Part shown: one piece after another, positions 1-8,274 of the stretch
Layout: each line of letters begins with the position of its first letter
Numbering within the stretch: position 1 is the first letter of the stretch
Assembly (NCBI GenBank): GCA_002378125.1
Contig: DFRF01000133.1
Location: 1-14,826 of the forward strand
Source of the DNA: Rhodospirillaceae bacterium UBA3470
GTDB lineage: Bacteria; Pseudomonadota; Alphaproteobacteria; Rhodospirillales; Casp-alpha2
Direction: 5' to 3'
DNA length: 14,826 nucleotides
Notes under the pieces: model-generated
What the model saw: only the letters and a program-made list of their open reading frames with translations
Databases searched by the model: none
Told to the model about the DNA's origin: nothing
Translations under genes and position numbers: made by a program

Positions 1-69
1 GGTTTGTTCTAATGTAGGGGATCACACGATCCGTTAAACATGACATTTGGTGCCAGGGCGCGCCGCTCT

Positions 70-216
70 AAAAGGGTTGTCACTTTTGACGCTAAGTAAT
101 TGATATTGTTGAATTGTGGAAATACCGTAGGGGTCGCCACCTATCTTTCAAGTGATTGATTTTATTGGAGAAATAGAAGGGCAGACACTTTGGATCGAAA
201 AGGGTAGACACTTTTG
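70..216. repeat. Degenerate repeats resembling mobile-element ends
   Basis: Three copies of a related motif are visible: aaaagggttgtcacttttga at 70-89, gaagggcagacacttt at 176-191, and gaaaagggtagacactttt at 197-215. The last two lie nearly back to back, about 22 bases apart, and share AAGGGnnGACACTTT. The core gtgtctac recurs in inverted orientation at 430-437, on the other side of the recombinase remnant. Repeated end motifs flanking a broken recombinase suggest the residue of an inserted element. I cannot name the family, and no transposase is present. The first 69 bases hold no gene that I can recognise. Confidence 0.45.
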
Positions 217-242
217 TTCTAGCTTTGGTCCTCATTCTGGTC

Positions 243-407
243 TTACAGGCGTTGCCTGACACCTTCAGCAAGCATTTCTTTTCTGACCTTTGCGACGTAA
301 GTTTCGACGTCCTGCATGTTCTGATGGTTCGAGATCGACATGATTTCCTGAGTCGTGCAGAGCATTGGCGGCTCGGCCAGATAGCATAACATCGCCTTCC
401 CCAGCCT
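243..407 (-). pseudogene. Tyrosine recombinase (phage-type integrase) C-terminal remnant
   Basis: Reading the minus strand from about 407 to a TAA at 243-245 gives about 54 codons that match the C-terminal end of tyrosine recombinases. Around the middle is TTQEIMSISNHQN, the counterpart of the family's 'EIMAxxGHxxL' stretch with the box-II histidine. This is followed by DVETYVAKV, the counterpart of 'EVERYTRAA' with the nucleophilic tyrosine. The N-terminal catalytic part, including the HxxR segment, is absent, and no start codon or ribosome-binding site was found. The reading frame stays open back to about 425 (THKNRLGKAM), so the homology may begin slightly earlier. It is too short to be functional and is best read as debris of an integrated element. 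The identification rests on motif memory only. Confidence 0.55.
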
Positions 408-442
408 GTTTTTATGTGTAGAGTTGAGTGTGTCTACAAGGC

Positions 443-1255
443 TTAGTCACCGATAAAACCTCTACCAACATGATCCCGGATGAAACCGGCCCCGATTTGC
501 ACCAGGCGTTCAACAATTTCCTTTCCTGTTTCCGCATCACAGTATTTTGGATCGCCTCCCCATACGCCAGCGGGTGCCGTTTCCGCTGCAGTCACAGGTG
601 CTTGGAAAACCACGCCGTCATATGTGATTGTCCCAAATCCGGTTACGTTAACGCCACGCGCGTAGAGGTCAGTTTGCGGCACACCTAAAAGATCTAGGCG
701 GAGAAATTCTGGGAAATAATGAAGCCCGACTGAGGTCAATGGGTCGGCACCGTGACCAGATGCTTTCGCGGCTTCCTCGGATCCGCGTATGTCTCGCAGC
801 AATGCGTAGGCAATTTGCCAGAGATACATAGATGGGATGAATAGATCTTTTTCGTGGCGCAAGCGCAACGTTAACTCTGCAATTGGAGCAACATTCCCCC
901 CATGCCCATTGATAATAAGGATCCTTTTCAAACCATGTTCAGATAGACTCCAGATGACATCTTCAAGGACTAAGGACAAGGTTGCAGCACTAAGCGTCAT
1001 GCCACCGTGGCTTGAGATAAAGCCATCGCGGCCACCGAAAGGGATTACTGGCGCTACAAACGTCGGCACGCCCTCGGCGCGAGCCGCCCGTGCAATATCT
1101 AAAGCTACATGGTCGGCGGCCATATAATCACCCATGGGTGCGTGTGTCCCCTGATCTTCAATGGACCCCATAGGTAGTAAAACAACGGCTTCATCAACGA
1201 GGTATTCTTTTGCTTCGGCCGAGGTCAGTTCTGCAATTTTAAGTTTATCAATCAT
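443..1255 (-). CDS. Creatininase-family amidohydrolase (variant active site)
   Basis: The 270-residue product matches the creatininase family, metal-dependent cytosolic hydrolases of cyclic amides and formamides. Visible landmarks are LLPMGSIEDQGTHAPMGD at residues 27-43, INGHGGN at 115-121, and SGHGADPLTSVGLHYFPE at 167-184. The usual family forms are GSxEQHGPHLPxGTD and HAGExETS, so several expected metal ligands differ: the first His is Gln35, the GTD Asp is shifted to GDY, and the ET glutamate is Leu. NGHGGN is intact. I chose the ATG at 1253-1255 because GGAG lies 7 bases upstream; an in-frame ATG at 1280-1282 has no ribosome-binding site. The gene diverges from the hydantoinase operon, which suggests a role in the same cyclic-amide pathway, but the substrate is unknown. 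Its 3' end borders the recombinase remnant. Confidence 0.85.
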   Translation of the reverse strand: MIDKLKIAELTSAEAKEYLVDEAVVLLPMGSIEDQGTHAPMGDYMAADHVALDIARAARAEGVPTFVAPVIPFGGRDGFISSHGGMTLSAATLSLVLEDVIWSLSEHGLKRILIINGHGGNVAPIAELTLRLRHEKDLFIPSMYLWQIAYALLRDIRGSEEAAKASGHGADPLTSVGLHYFPEFLRLDLLGVPQTDLYARGVNVTGFGTITYDGVVFQAPVTAAETAPAGVWGGDPKYCDAETGKEIVERLVQIGAGFIRDHVGRGFIGD

Positions 1256-1262
1256 CGGGGTA

Positions 1263-1266
1263 CTCC
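1263..1266 (-). promoter_or_regulatory. Ribosome-binding site fixing the amidohydrolase start
   Basis: GGAG on the minus strand lies 7 bases before the ATG at 1253-1255. It supports a 270-residue rather than a 279-residue product. Confidence 0.6.
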
Positions 1267-1535
1267 GTAACTTGGGTAGCATCGCAGCAAATCGTATAAT
1301 TACCGTAGTTTGACGTCGAGAAATTTGGTTCCGCTACCCTGTAGTCTTAATATTGTCAGGGTATTTTGAAGGGTTTGGGCTCGGGTTCTTGCGTTGCGGA
1401 ACACGCGTTGGTTTTAGGCATGGGTGGCAATCAACATAGGACCCGAACCATAGATCGGTTACTTGTCAAACTGCAAACGCTTGCCTAAATGCCGAAATAT
1501 GTGCGCTATCTGGGTGTGTATGTCCCCATTCGGGG

Positions 1536-1576
1536 CATGAATGGCTGACTTTTATTCCAGGATCAGGCCATTCATG
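1536..1576. promoter_or_regulatory. Near-perfect inverted repeat, possible operator or hairpin
   Basis: catgaatggctga (1536-1548) is the reverse complement of tcaggccattcatg (1563-1576), apart from one extra base in the right arm. The loop is 14 bases. There is no following T-run, so a simple terminator is unlikely. A second small hairpin, ccccattcgggg, sits just upstream at 1524-1535. It could be a regulator-binding site, an RNA structure in a leader, or a scar of a mobile element. Confidence 0.45.
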
Positions 1577-1752
1577 TCAGGCGTAATCCGAACTTAAATC
1601 CGCGCACAGAGCTGGTTACTAGTACGATTTTCCCGTCTGCGCTCAGCGTTGCTGGCCTTAAGCTTAGGCACTTTCAACAATATTATCGCAGTGTTCACTG
1701 AGTGACGCTAAATTGGGTTAGAAAAATGCCACGATGGTTATTGAAACTAAGC

Positions 1753-1790
1753 CTATTTCAGATTGGAACCATGTCTATCTCAGATTTGAA
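1753..1790. promoter_or_regulatory. Paired 16-bp direct repeats, candidate operator upstream of hyuA
   Basis: ctatttcagattggaa at 1753-1768 and ctatctcagatttgaa at 1775-1790 match at 14 of 16 positions. They start 22 bases apart, about two helical turns, so both would face the same side of the DNA. Each repeat also approaches an inverted form, ATTTCA-N4-TGAAAT. They lie about 120-155 bases upstream of the hyuA start. This fits a dimeric regulator binding twice, but no regulator gene is present in the window to pair with it. Confidence 0.4.
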
Positions 1791-1909
1791 ATAAAAATAA
1801 ATTAAATTTCCGCCGTAAAATACTCTAGGATATTTACTAACACGTATCGGTCTAAAAAATGGCGAATCAAATGCCTTGGAGATCAATTATTTTTTAGGGC
1901 GGATGGAAA

Positions 1910-3973
1910 ATGGCGTCTTTGCGCATAGGAGTGGACTCTGGCGGCACGTTTACCGACGTTTGCATGCTGGATGAAGACACTGGGCGCTTTTCCGTCTGGA
2001 AGTTGTCAAGTACTCCAAAAGATCCGTCGGTTGCGATAGCGAGCGGGGCGCAGGATGTCATTTCGGAGTATAGCGATGATGACGTAAACGTGGTGTTTTT
2101 TGGTCACGGGACCACAGTCTCTACCAATGCACTAATCCAGGGCCGCGGGGCGTGTTGTGGTCTGATCACATCTGACGGCTTCCGTGACTTGTTGGACCTA
2201 GCCCGCCAACGCCGCCCGCATCTCTATGATCTGCAGACGGATAAGCCAAACGCGTTGGTGCCCCGAGATCGCCGGTTCGAAGTAAGCCAGCGGATTTTCT
2301 TTGACGGTACTGTCGAGCGCGAACCTAGCGAAAAAGAAATCCGTTCGGCGGCGCGGCAACTTCGCGAGGAGGGCGTCGAGGCCGTGGCTGTTTGCTTCCT
2401 TTACAGTTTCGTTGATAAAACTCACGAAGCCAAGGTTATTGATATCTTACGTAAGGAACTGGATGACCCCTTTTTAACGGCCTCGCACGAAGTCTGTCCA
2501 GAGTTCCGCGAGTTCGAGCGGCTCAGCACCACGGTAGTGAACGCTTTTCTTGGCCCAGTTATGAAGGGATACCTATCTAAGTTGACACCTCGCCTCCTAG
2601 AGGCGGGGATCGATGCTCCTCCGTTCATTACTCAATCCAACGGTGGCACGATAACGTTTGAGTCAGCAGTGCGCCTTCCAGTTCGCACAGTGTTATCGGG
2701 ACCCAGCACCGGCGTCATTGGTGCTGTGGAAACTGCGCGCGCTGTTGGCTTAAAAAACCTGATTACTTTTGACATGGGCGGCACCTCCACCGATGTCTCC
2801 CTGGTAGAGAATGGCGTGCCACGCACTACGACGGAAGCCGAGGTTCACGGATATCCAATTAAGAGCCCCATGATCGATATCCACACCGTTGGTGCTGGTG
2901 GAGGGTCAATAGCGCACGTTGACTCGGGAGGCCTGCTAAAGGTTGGACCGCGGAGTGCTGGCGCGGATCCAGGTCCGGTCTGCTATGGTTTAGGAAACTA
3001 CGAACCGACGGTCACTGACGCAAACGTGGTTATGGGCGCACTTAACGGTGAGGCGTTATTGGGAGGACGGATGAAGATTGATCGGGAAGCGTCGCTGGCG
3101 GCCATAGAAAAAATGGGGGAACAGCTTGGGCTAAGTATGGAGGAAACCGCGGCCGGCATAATTCGTGTGGTAACAGCCAACATGGCTCGTGCCATTCGGC
3201 TGATTTCTGTCCAGCGTGGTCATGATCCCCGCGACTACTGTCTGATGCCGTTTGGAGGAGGAGGGCCAGTGCATGCTGGGCGACTGGCGAGAGAGCTGGC
3301 CATGGAACGCATTTTAGTGCCCCGTAATCCTGGCATTCTATGCGCACTTGGCCTGCTTTTGACGGATATACGAAGAGATTTTTCCGTGACCCGACGGCTT
3401 GTCGTCGAAAGTGCTAACCTCTCAACAATTCATGAAACAGTAGCAAAGTTGATAGCCGAAGCTAAAGCGTGGTTCGAAGCCGAGGCAATCGAGACCGGTC
3501 GCCGCCGCACGGTAGCTTCCGCCGACATGCGTTACGCCGGGCAGAATTATGAACTGAACGTTTCAATTCCTGACCCAGCAAACTCTGACTTATTTTTGGG
3601 TAATCTTGTCGACAATTTTAACCAAGCTTACCAACGCCAGTATAATTACACTGCGCCGGAAGAAGCGATCGAAATCGTTACCTTTCGGGTGGAAGCCTAT
3701 GGTCTGGTCGAAAAACCAGAATTTGAGGAAGACACCGAGGAAGGGCAAGACGCATCGGCAGCACTGGTTACGCATCGTTTGGTCTACCAGCCTGAGATGG
3801 GTGACTTCATTCAGAGTCCTGTTTACGACAGAGACCAACTGCGTGCTGGGAATATTGTGGAAGGGCCAGCTATCGTTGAACAAATGGACTCAACCACGTT
3901 GGTTCTGCCCGGCCAAGTTTGCTGCGTAGACACCCATAGCAATTTGTTAATCAGGGAGCATGCCATGCGATGA
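1910..3973 (+). CDS. hyuA: Hydantoinase/oxoprolinase family protein, subunit A
   Basis: The 687-residue product is a full-length HyuA, the ATP-binding subunit of ATP-dependent amidohydrolases such as N-methylhydantoinase and 5-oxoprolinase. The N-terminal domain (about 1-185) opens with GVDSGGTFTD (7-16), followed by HGTTVSTNALIQGRGA (66-81). The central domain carries TFDMGGTSTDVSLV (286-299), GAGGGS (328-333), GPRSAGADPGPVCYG (346-360) and PFGGGGPVHA (447-456), which are the sugar-kinase-like phosphate-binding and family signature segments. Such proteins act in the cytoplasm with HyuB to open a cyclic amide with ATP hydrolysis. Related families include acetone and acetophenone carboxylase subunits, so the substrate cannot be fixed. 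The ATG at 1910 follows a purine-rich AGGGCGGATGG stretch. It is the first gene of an eight-gene operon and overlaps hyuB by 4 bases. Confidence 0.93.
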   Translation: MASLRIGVDSGGTFTDVCMLDEDTGRFSVWKLSSTPKDPSVAIASGAQDVISEYSDDDVNVVFFGHGTTVSTNALIQGRGACCGLITSDGFRDLLDLARQRRPHLYDLQTDKPNALVPRDRRFEVSQRIFFDGTVEREPSEKEIRSAARQLREEGVEAVAVCFLYSFVDKTHEAKVIDILRKELDDPFLTASHEVCPEFREFERLSTTVVNAFLGPVMKGYLSKLTPRLLEAGIDAPPFITQSNGGTITFESAVRLPVRTVLSGPSTGVIGAVETARAVGLKNLITFDMGGTSTDVSLVENGVPRTTTEAEVHGYPIKSPMIDIHTVGAGGGSIAHVDSGGLLKVGPRSAGADPGPVCYGLGNYEPTVTDANVVMGALNGEALLGGRMKIDREASLAAIEKMGEQLGLSMEETAAGIIRVVTANMARAIRLISVQRGHDPRDYCLMPFGGGGPVHAGRLARELAMERILVPRNPGILCALGLLLTDIRRDFSVTRRLVVESANLSTIHETVAKLIAEAKAWFEAEAIETGRRRTVASADMRYAGQNYELNVSIPDPANSDLFLGNLVDNFNQAYQRQYNYTAPEEAIEIVTFRVEAYGLVEKPEFEEDTEEGQDASAALVTHRLVYQPEMGDFIQSPVYDRDQLRAGNIVEGPAIVEQMDSTTLVLPGQVCCVDTHSNLLIREHAMR

Positions 3974-5646
3974 CCAACAGTTCACCTGATAACATGCCTA
4001 TGGTGGCCCCGTTTTCTGGGGCCATTGACCCGGTTACCGTGGAGGTCATCGGCAACGCCATTGCGTCAATCGCCGACGAGATGGGTGAAACGCTGGTGCG
4101 AGCGTCTTATTCCACCAATATCAAGGAACGTCGGGATTGCTCCACCGTGATTTTCGACGCTAAAGGCCGAACGCTTTATCAGGCAGAGCATATCCCAATT
4201 CATCTTGGATCCCTGATGGGTGTAGTCGAGGAAATACTAGCCCGTCACGATCTCGCGACACTCGCCGAAGGTGACGTCTTCATTGGCAATGATGCCTATA
4301 CTGGCGGCGGCACCCACCTTCCAGACATCGTTCTAGCATCGCCAATTTTCCATGATGGTCGGCTCGTCGGCTGGGCTACCAACCTCGCACACCACGCTGA
4401 TTTTGTCGACCGTTCGCATGCGCACATATTCCAAGAGGGCCTCCGCATACCGCCCATACGCTTGCAAACAGCTGGTGTCATTCAACAAGATGTCTTCGAA
4501 TTAATCCTACTCAACTGCCAAGTCCCGCATGAGAGACGCGCTGATATTCGCGCGCAGTTGGCTGCCAACAGCTTTGGCGTAAAACGGTTCCATGCACTCT
4601 GCGATCGTTATGGTGTCGACTTGCTGGAACAGGCTTTCGAGGAACTACTTAATTATGCCGAGCGTCGCATGCGCGCCGGCATTGCCGCGATCCCAGATGG
4701 CAATTACCGCTTCGAAGACGTATTCGAATGCGACGAGTTCCCGGAGTCACTTACCTTCCACGTCGAGATTGAGGTCAGAGGCGAAGAAATGCACTTGGAT
4801 TTCCGGGGGAATCCGCCCCAAGTCCGGGCGAGTCTCAACATGGTTGAGACTGCCCTACTTGCTACCGCCTACTATGCTGTTAAAACCGTGACGGACCCGG
4901 ATGCGCCGCCGAACGCTGGATTGTTTCGACCGATCAAGGTCAGCTCAACTCCGGGCTCAATCCTATCGGCCTCCTCTCCAGCAGCGGTAAATGGACGTAC
5001 CAACACTTGTCAGCGTGTGGTCGATTTGGTGCATGGTGCCCTGGCGCAAGCTATTCCAGAGAAGATCATCGCCGCGTGCAACGGCGCCGTCGTGTCCACC
5101 ACCTTCAGCGGCATCAATCCGCGGACAGGAGAATTCTATGTTTATTTAGAAACGCTAGGTGGCGGTTTTGGAGCACGAGCTACAAAAGATGGTCTGGACG
5201 GGGTTCAGGTGCACATAACAAATACCTCTAACTTGCCCATAGAGGGCTTAGAAATGGAATACCCCCTTCGCGTTGAGCGCTATGAGTTAGTGCAGGATTC
5301 CGGCGGTTGTGGCAAATGGCGCGGCGGCATGGGACTTAGACGGATGATCCGCATCATCGGTCACGATTGCCGTGTAGATGCGCGAGGTACGCGGCGACTG
5401 ACAGCGCCCTGGGGATTGTTCGGTGGCTTGGAGGGGGGACGCTTTTCTGTTGAGTCCGATGCAGGCGAACCCGCCTATGACAAAAACAAGATAGAGCTTA
5501 AGGACGGCCAAGTGATCAGCGTGGTCACTCCTGGCGCCGGTGGCTACGGCAACCCAGCCGATCGCGATAGTAATTTAGTCGGAAAAGATCTCGCAGAAGA
5601 TCGAATATCAAAAAAGACTGCCGAGGAAATATACGGTCTTCGTTAA
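3970..5646 (+). CDS. hyuB: Hydantoinase/oxoprolinase family protein, subunit B
   Basis: The 558-residue product is a full-length HyuB, the partner of the ATP-binding HyuA subunit in a cytosolic amidohydrolase. Family landmarks are the N-terminal DPVTVEVIGNAI (20-31), ERRDCSTVIFD (53-63), GDVFIGNDAYTGGGTHLPD (101-119), HHAD (141-144), and LGGGFGARATKDGLDGVQ near residue 395. The C-terminal TPGAGGYGNP is the usual near-end motif. Its ATG sits inside the hyuA stop region (ATGA overlap), with GGGAG at 3954-3958 upstream, so the two are probably translationally coupled and made in equal amounts. Membership in the family is clear. Whether the reaction is on N-methylhydantoin, another hydantoin, 5-oxoproline or a different lactam or imide is not determinable here. 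Confidence 0.93.
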   Translation: MTNSSPDNMPMVAPFSGAIDPVTVEVIGNAIASIADEMGETLVRASYSTNIKERRDCSTVIFDAKGRTLYQAEHIPIHLGSLMGVVEEILARHDLATLAEGDVFIGNDAYTGGGTHLPDIVLASPIFHDGRLVGWATNLAHHADFVDRSHAHIFQEGLRIPPIRLQTAGVIQQDVFELILLNCQVPHERRADIRAQLAANSFGVKRFHALCDRYGVDLLEQAFEELLNYAERRMRAGIAAIPDGNYRFEDVFECDEFPESLTFHVEIEVRGEEMHLDFRGNPPQVRASLNMVETALLATAYYAVKTVTDPDAPPNAGLFRPIKVSSTPGSILSASSPAAVNGRTNTCQRVVDLVHGALAQAIPEKIIAACNGAVVSTTFSGINPRTGEFYVYLETLGGGFGARATKDGLDGVQVHITNTSNLPIEGLEMEYPLRVERYELVQDSGGCGKWRGGMGLRRMIRIIGHDCRVDARGTRRLTAPWGLFGGLEGGRFSVESDAGEPAYDKNKIELKDGQVISVVTPGAGGYGNPADRDSNLVGKDLAEDRISKKTAEEIYGLR

Positions 5647-5694
5647 ATCCTTCGGTCAGTCATAACAGTGGCGGCTTATGCTGCTCAAAACCAG

Positions 5695-5699
5695 AGGAG
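5695..5699 (+). promoter_or_regulatory. Ribosome-binding site fixing the solute-binding protein start
   Basis: AGGAG lies 7 bases before the ATG at 5707. It identifies that ATG as the start rather than the in-frame GTG at 5668, and places the twin-arginine pair at residues 14-15, as expected for a signal peptide. Confidence 0.75.
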
Positions 5700-5706
5700 A
5701 CGAAAA

Positions 5707-7275
5707 ATGTCAGAGAAAATTACGTCACTTTTTGACGGTTTGAATCGGAGACAAGTATTGAAGACTGGCATGGTTGCCGGTGCCACGGCACTGATGCCGG
5801 GCTTTATTGGCCGAGCAAAGGCGAAAACCCCCGGTTTGGTGGTATTTGGCCTCTCGTCTTACCCACCCGGTTTTAAACCCTGGGAAAACAAGGGTACCGC
5901 AAGCACGACTGTGAAAGTGCAACAGTATCGTGGCTTATTGGGGTATGGCGCCGATGGTCAACCGCGTGCCGAATTGGCAGCGTCCTGGAAAGTGCTCGCC
6001 GGTGACAAATTTCAATTCAATTTGCGTAAGAACGCCTACTTTCACAATGGTGAAAAAGTCACCTCGAAAGACGTAAAGGCAACCTATGAAGCCATGGCAG
6101 CAAAAGACTCAACTGCACGCCTCCGCTCGCGCATGGCAGCGATAAAAATGATAGAGACCCCAGACGATAACACTGTGATCATTACCCTGAATGCGCCCGA
6201 CGTGACGTTCATTGATATCGCCGCGAGCCCGCATTGTGGGATCGTATCGGGCAAGGCATTGGCGGCCGACCCCAAAAATTTTGTCGGCGCCGGTCCCTAC
6301 AAGATCGTAAACATTGAGCGCGGTAGCCGGATCGAACTGGAGGCATTCGATAAGTACTACAAGGCCGGCTTCCCAAAGACTAAGAAACTGCGCTTTGACG
6401 CCTTCAAAGATGAGAACCTCCGTGTCGCCGCATTGGAGGCTGGCGACGTGGATATCATTGAGTACCTCCCGTGGCAGGCTATGGATTCCGTTGGCAAGAA
6501 CACCCGGCTGAAGATGGATGTGGTTAATGGTCCCTTTATGTATGTAGTGTTCAACTTCTCCAAGGGCCCGTTCCAGAACCCAAAACTACGCCAAGCCGTT
6601 GGGTACGCCATCAAGCGAGAGGACGTCATCGCGGCGGCTTTCTATGGTCGAGGTAACGTGCTCGGCGGGATTCCACTGCAGGAGTCTTCACCATTTTATG
6701 ATACGAAGTACCAGAACCGCTGGTCCTATGATCCGGATAAGGCTAAATCGCTAATGAAAGAGGCCGGTCACGCCAATGGCTTCTCTGCGACACTCCTGTC
6801 CACAGCGCAGTATGGTATGCACAAGAACACTGCCGAGGTGGTGCAACAAAACTTGGCAGCCATCGGCATAAACGTGAAGCTGAACCTACCCGATTGGGCC
6901 AAAAGAGTTTCCATCGGTAATCAGGGTCAGTACGACTTCGCCGTAATGGGTTCGGCCGGCGACTTCAACGACCCGGATGCTCTAACCAAGTTCATGGATG
7001 GATCACTGGCGGCGTCTTACGCCCGTTCTTATGGGTTCAAGGATGCTCGCATAAGCGAGTTGTTTGCGAAGGGCCGTCAAGAGGCTAATTTCGAAAAACG
7101 AAAGGTGCTGTATGCCGAATTACAACAGCGTGCTCTGGACCTGGCGCCGGTCATTCCGATCAACTGGAGGGCTCAGGGATACGGATATCAGAATTACCTA
7201 TCTGGCTTCACAAATATCCCTGGCTTCCTGACATTCTTCTCGGGCATGGTCATCGAGAACATCGAGATCGGTTGA
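5707..7275 (+). CDS. ABC transporter solute-binding protein, family 5 (peptide/opine/nickel type), Tat signal
   Basis: The 522-residue product is the size of family-5 (DppA/OppA-like) periplasmic binding proteins, which capture oligopeptides, opines, nickel chelates or other amide-like compounds. A twin-arginine signal is visible: NRRQVLKTG at 13-21, a moderately hydrophobic stretch to about 35, and a likely cleavage after AKA (37-39). Family features include the lobe-I segment PRAELAASWKV and DKFQFNLRKNAYFHNGEKVTSKDV. Export in folded form by Tat is inferred from this signal. The gene follows hyuB after 60 bases and precedes the permeases, so it should supply the substrate that HyuAB and the downstream enzymes process. 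The ligand itself cannot be read from the sequence. Confidence 0.92.
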   Translation: MSEKITSLFDGLNRRQVLKTGMVAGATALMPGFIGRAKAKTPGLVVFGLSSYPPGFKPWENKGTASTTVKVQQYRGLLGYGADGQPRAELAASWKVLAGDKFQFNLRKNAYFHNGEKVTSKDVKATYEAMAAKDSTARLRSRMAAIKMIETPDDNTVIITLNAPDVTFIDIAASPHCGIVSGKALAADPKNFVGAGPYKIVNIERGSRIELEAFDKYYKAGFPKTKKLRFDAFKDENLRVAALEAGDVDIIEYLPWQAMDSVGKNTRLKMDVVNGPFMYVVFNFSKGPFQNPKLRQAVGYAIKREDVIAAAFYGRGNVLGGIPLQESSPFYDTKYQNRWSYDPDKAKSLMKEAGHANGFSATLLSTAQYGMHKNTAEVVQQNLAAIGINVKLNLPDWAKRVSIGNQGQYDFAVMGSAGDFNDPDALTKFMDGSLAASYARSYGFKDARISELFAKGRQEANFEKRKVLYAELQQRALDLAPVIPINWRAQGYGYQNYLSGFTNIPGFLTFFSGMVIENIEIG

Positions 7276-7313
7276 TCGCTCGTTTATCTTGATCATCGAG
7301 GGGCGACGAGGGC

Positions 7314-8267
7314 ATGTGGCGGTATATTATAAAGCGCGTATTTATTGCTTTGATGCTTGTCTTCGTCGTTACTTCTATTGTTTTCTTGGTGATCCATTTG
7401 ATTCCCGGCGACCCCGCAATGCTGTTACTCAGCGGAGGCGGGGTCGATCCGGCCCCGGAAGTGGTTGATGCCATGCGCCGCCGTTTGGGCCTGGATCTTC
7501 CCATCTGGACCCAATATATAAATTATGTCACCGGCATTCTTCAGGGCGACTTTGGCACGTCTTTTCAAGACGACCATCCGGTTGCTGAGGAAATCGCTAA
7601 GCGCCTGCCGCGCACCATTGAATTGATCTTGGCGGCGACGGCCCTCTCAATTCTTATTGGGGTCCCGCTTGGCATCCTAGCCGCCTTACAGCATGGCAAA
7701 TACGTTGACCGGACGTTGGCGCTTGGTGCTGGTTTGATGCTTTCTGTACCGGTTTTCGTTACCGGGACACTCATGGTTTTGTTGTTTGCGCAAGAGCTTC
7801 GATGGGTCCCAGCGGGAGGTTTCGTAGCCTTCTCCCGCGATCCGGTTCAGCATTTAATATTCCTTCTAATGCCCGCAGCCACCATCGCTATTGGGTTTTC
7901 CGCGGCGATCTTCCGCATGACCCGGACCACTGTTCTCGAAACCCTCAAACGCGACTGGGTCCGGACAGCACGAGCCAAAGGCCTTCCCCGCAGCGTGGTT
8001 ATACGCCGACATGTGGTGCGCAACGCCATGGGGCCGGTGATGACGGTGATTGGTCTCCAGATGGGAACTCTGCTCGGCGGGACGGTACTGGTCGAATACG
8101 TCTTTAACTGGCCGGGGTTAAGTGGCTTTTTGGTGGTAGCCGTAGAGAGCCGCGATTACCCGGAGGTACAGGGGATCATTTTAGTGATCTCTTTTCTTTT
8201 CATCATGCTTAATCTGTTGGTCGACCTTCTCTATTCGGTGCTCGATCCGAGGATCAGGTTGGAGTAA
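7314..8267 (+). CDS. ABC transporter permease, DppB type
   Basis: This 317-residue inner-membrane protein is the first permease subunit of a peptide/opine/nickel-type importer. The N-terminus (MWRYIIKRVFIALMLVFV) starts a first membrane helix at about 9-30, followed by the periplasmic IPGDPA segment typical of DppB. Further hydrophobic segments lie near 103-123, 135-158, 180-200, 240-262 and 285-307. The cytoplasmic EAA-like loop, VRTARAKGLPRSVVIRRH (216-233), is where the ATPase docks. The C-terminal LDPRIRLE is the usual family ending. It has AGGGG at 7299-7303 and a second GAGGG directly before the ATG. The gap to the next gene is only 7 bases, consistent with a shared transcript. Confidence 0.93.
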   Translation: MWRYIIKRVFIALMLVFVVTSIVFLVIHLIPGDPAMLLLSGGGVDPAPEVVDAMRRRLGLDLPIWTQYINYVTGILQGDFGTSFQDDHPVAEEIAKRLPRTIELILAATALSILIGVPLGILAALQHGKYVDRTLALGAGLMLSVPVFVTGTLMVLLFAQELRWVPAGGFVAFSRDPVQHLIFLLMPAATIAIGFSAAIFRMTRTTVLETLKRDWVRTARAKGLPRSVVIRRHVVRNAMGPVMTVIGLQMGTLLGGTVLVEYVFNWPGLSGFLVVAVESRDYPEVQGIILVISFLFIMLNLLVDLLYSVLDPRIRLE

Positions 8268-8274
8268 CAAGGCG

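Larger units (their letters stand above)
1256..1909. other. Long divergent intergenic region
   Basis: This stretch of about 650 bases separates the minus-strand amidohydrolase from hyuA. It contains no convincing gene; only peptides of about 20 codons occur, such as the one beginning at 1419, and they have no recognisable motif. The part nearest hyuA (about 1780-1900) is notably AT-rich and is the likely promoter zone. TTGGGT at 1272-1277 and TATAAT at 1295-1300, 17 bases apart, form a plus-strand promoter-like pair. The pair is weak at -35 and would give a leader of about 600 bases. Two structured elements within the region are listed separately. Confidence 0.5.

Noticed and set aside
428..688. 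86-codon plus-strand frame overlapping the end of the amidohydrolase gene
   Set aside because: It is a shadow frame of the creatininase-family gene on the other strand, and its peptide is not recognisable.
1419..1560. Two short plus-strand peptides of about 20 codons in the divergent spacer
   Set aside because: They have no convincing ribosome-binding site and no family resemblance, and short open frames are expected by chance.
5668..5706. Thirteen-residue upstream extension of the solute-binding protein from a GTG
   Set aside because: A better ribosome-binding site precedes ATG 5707, and the extension would push the twin-arginine pair away from its usual place.
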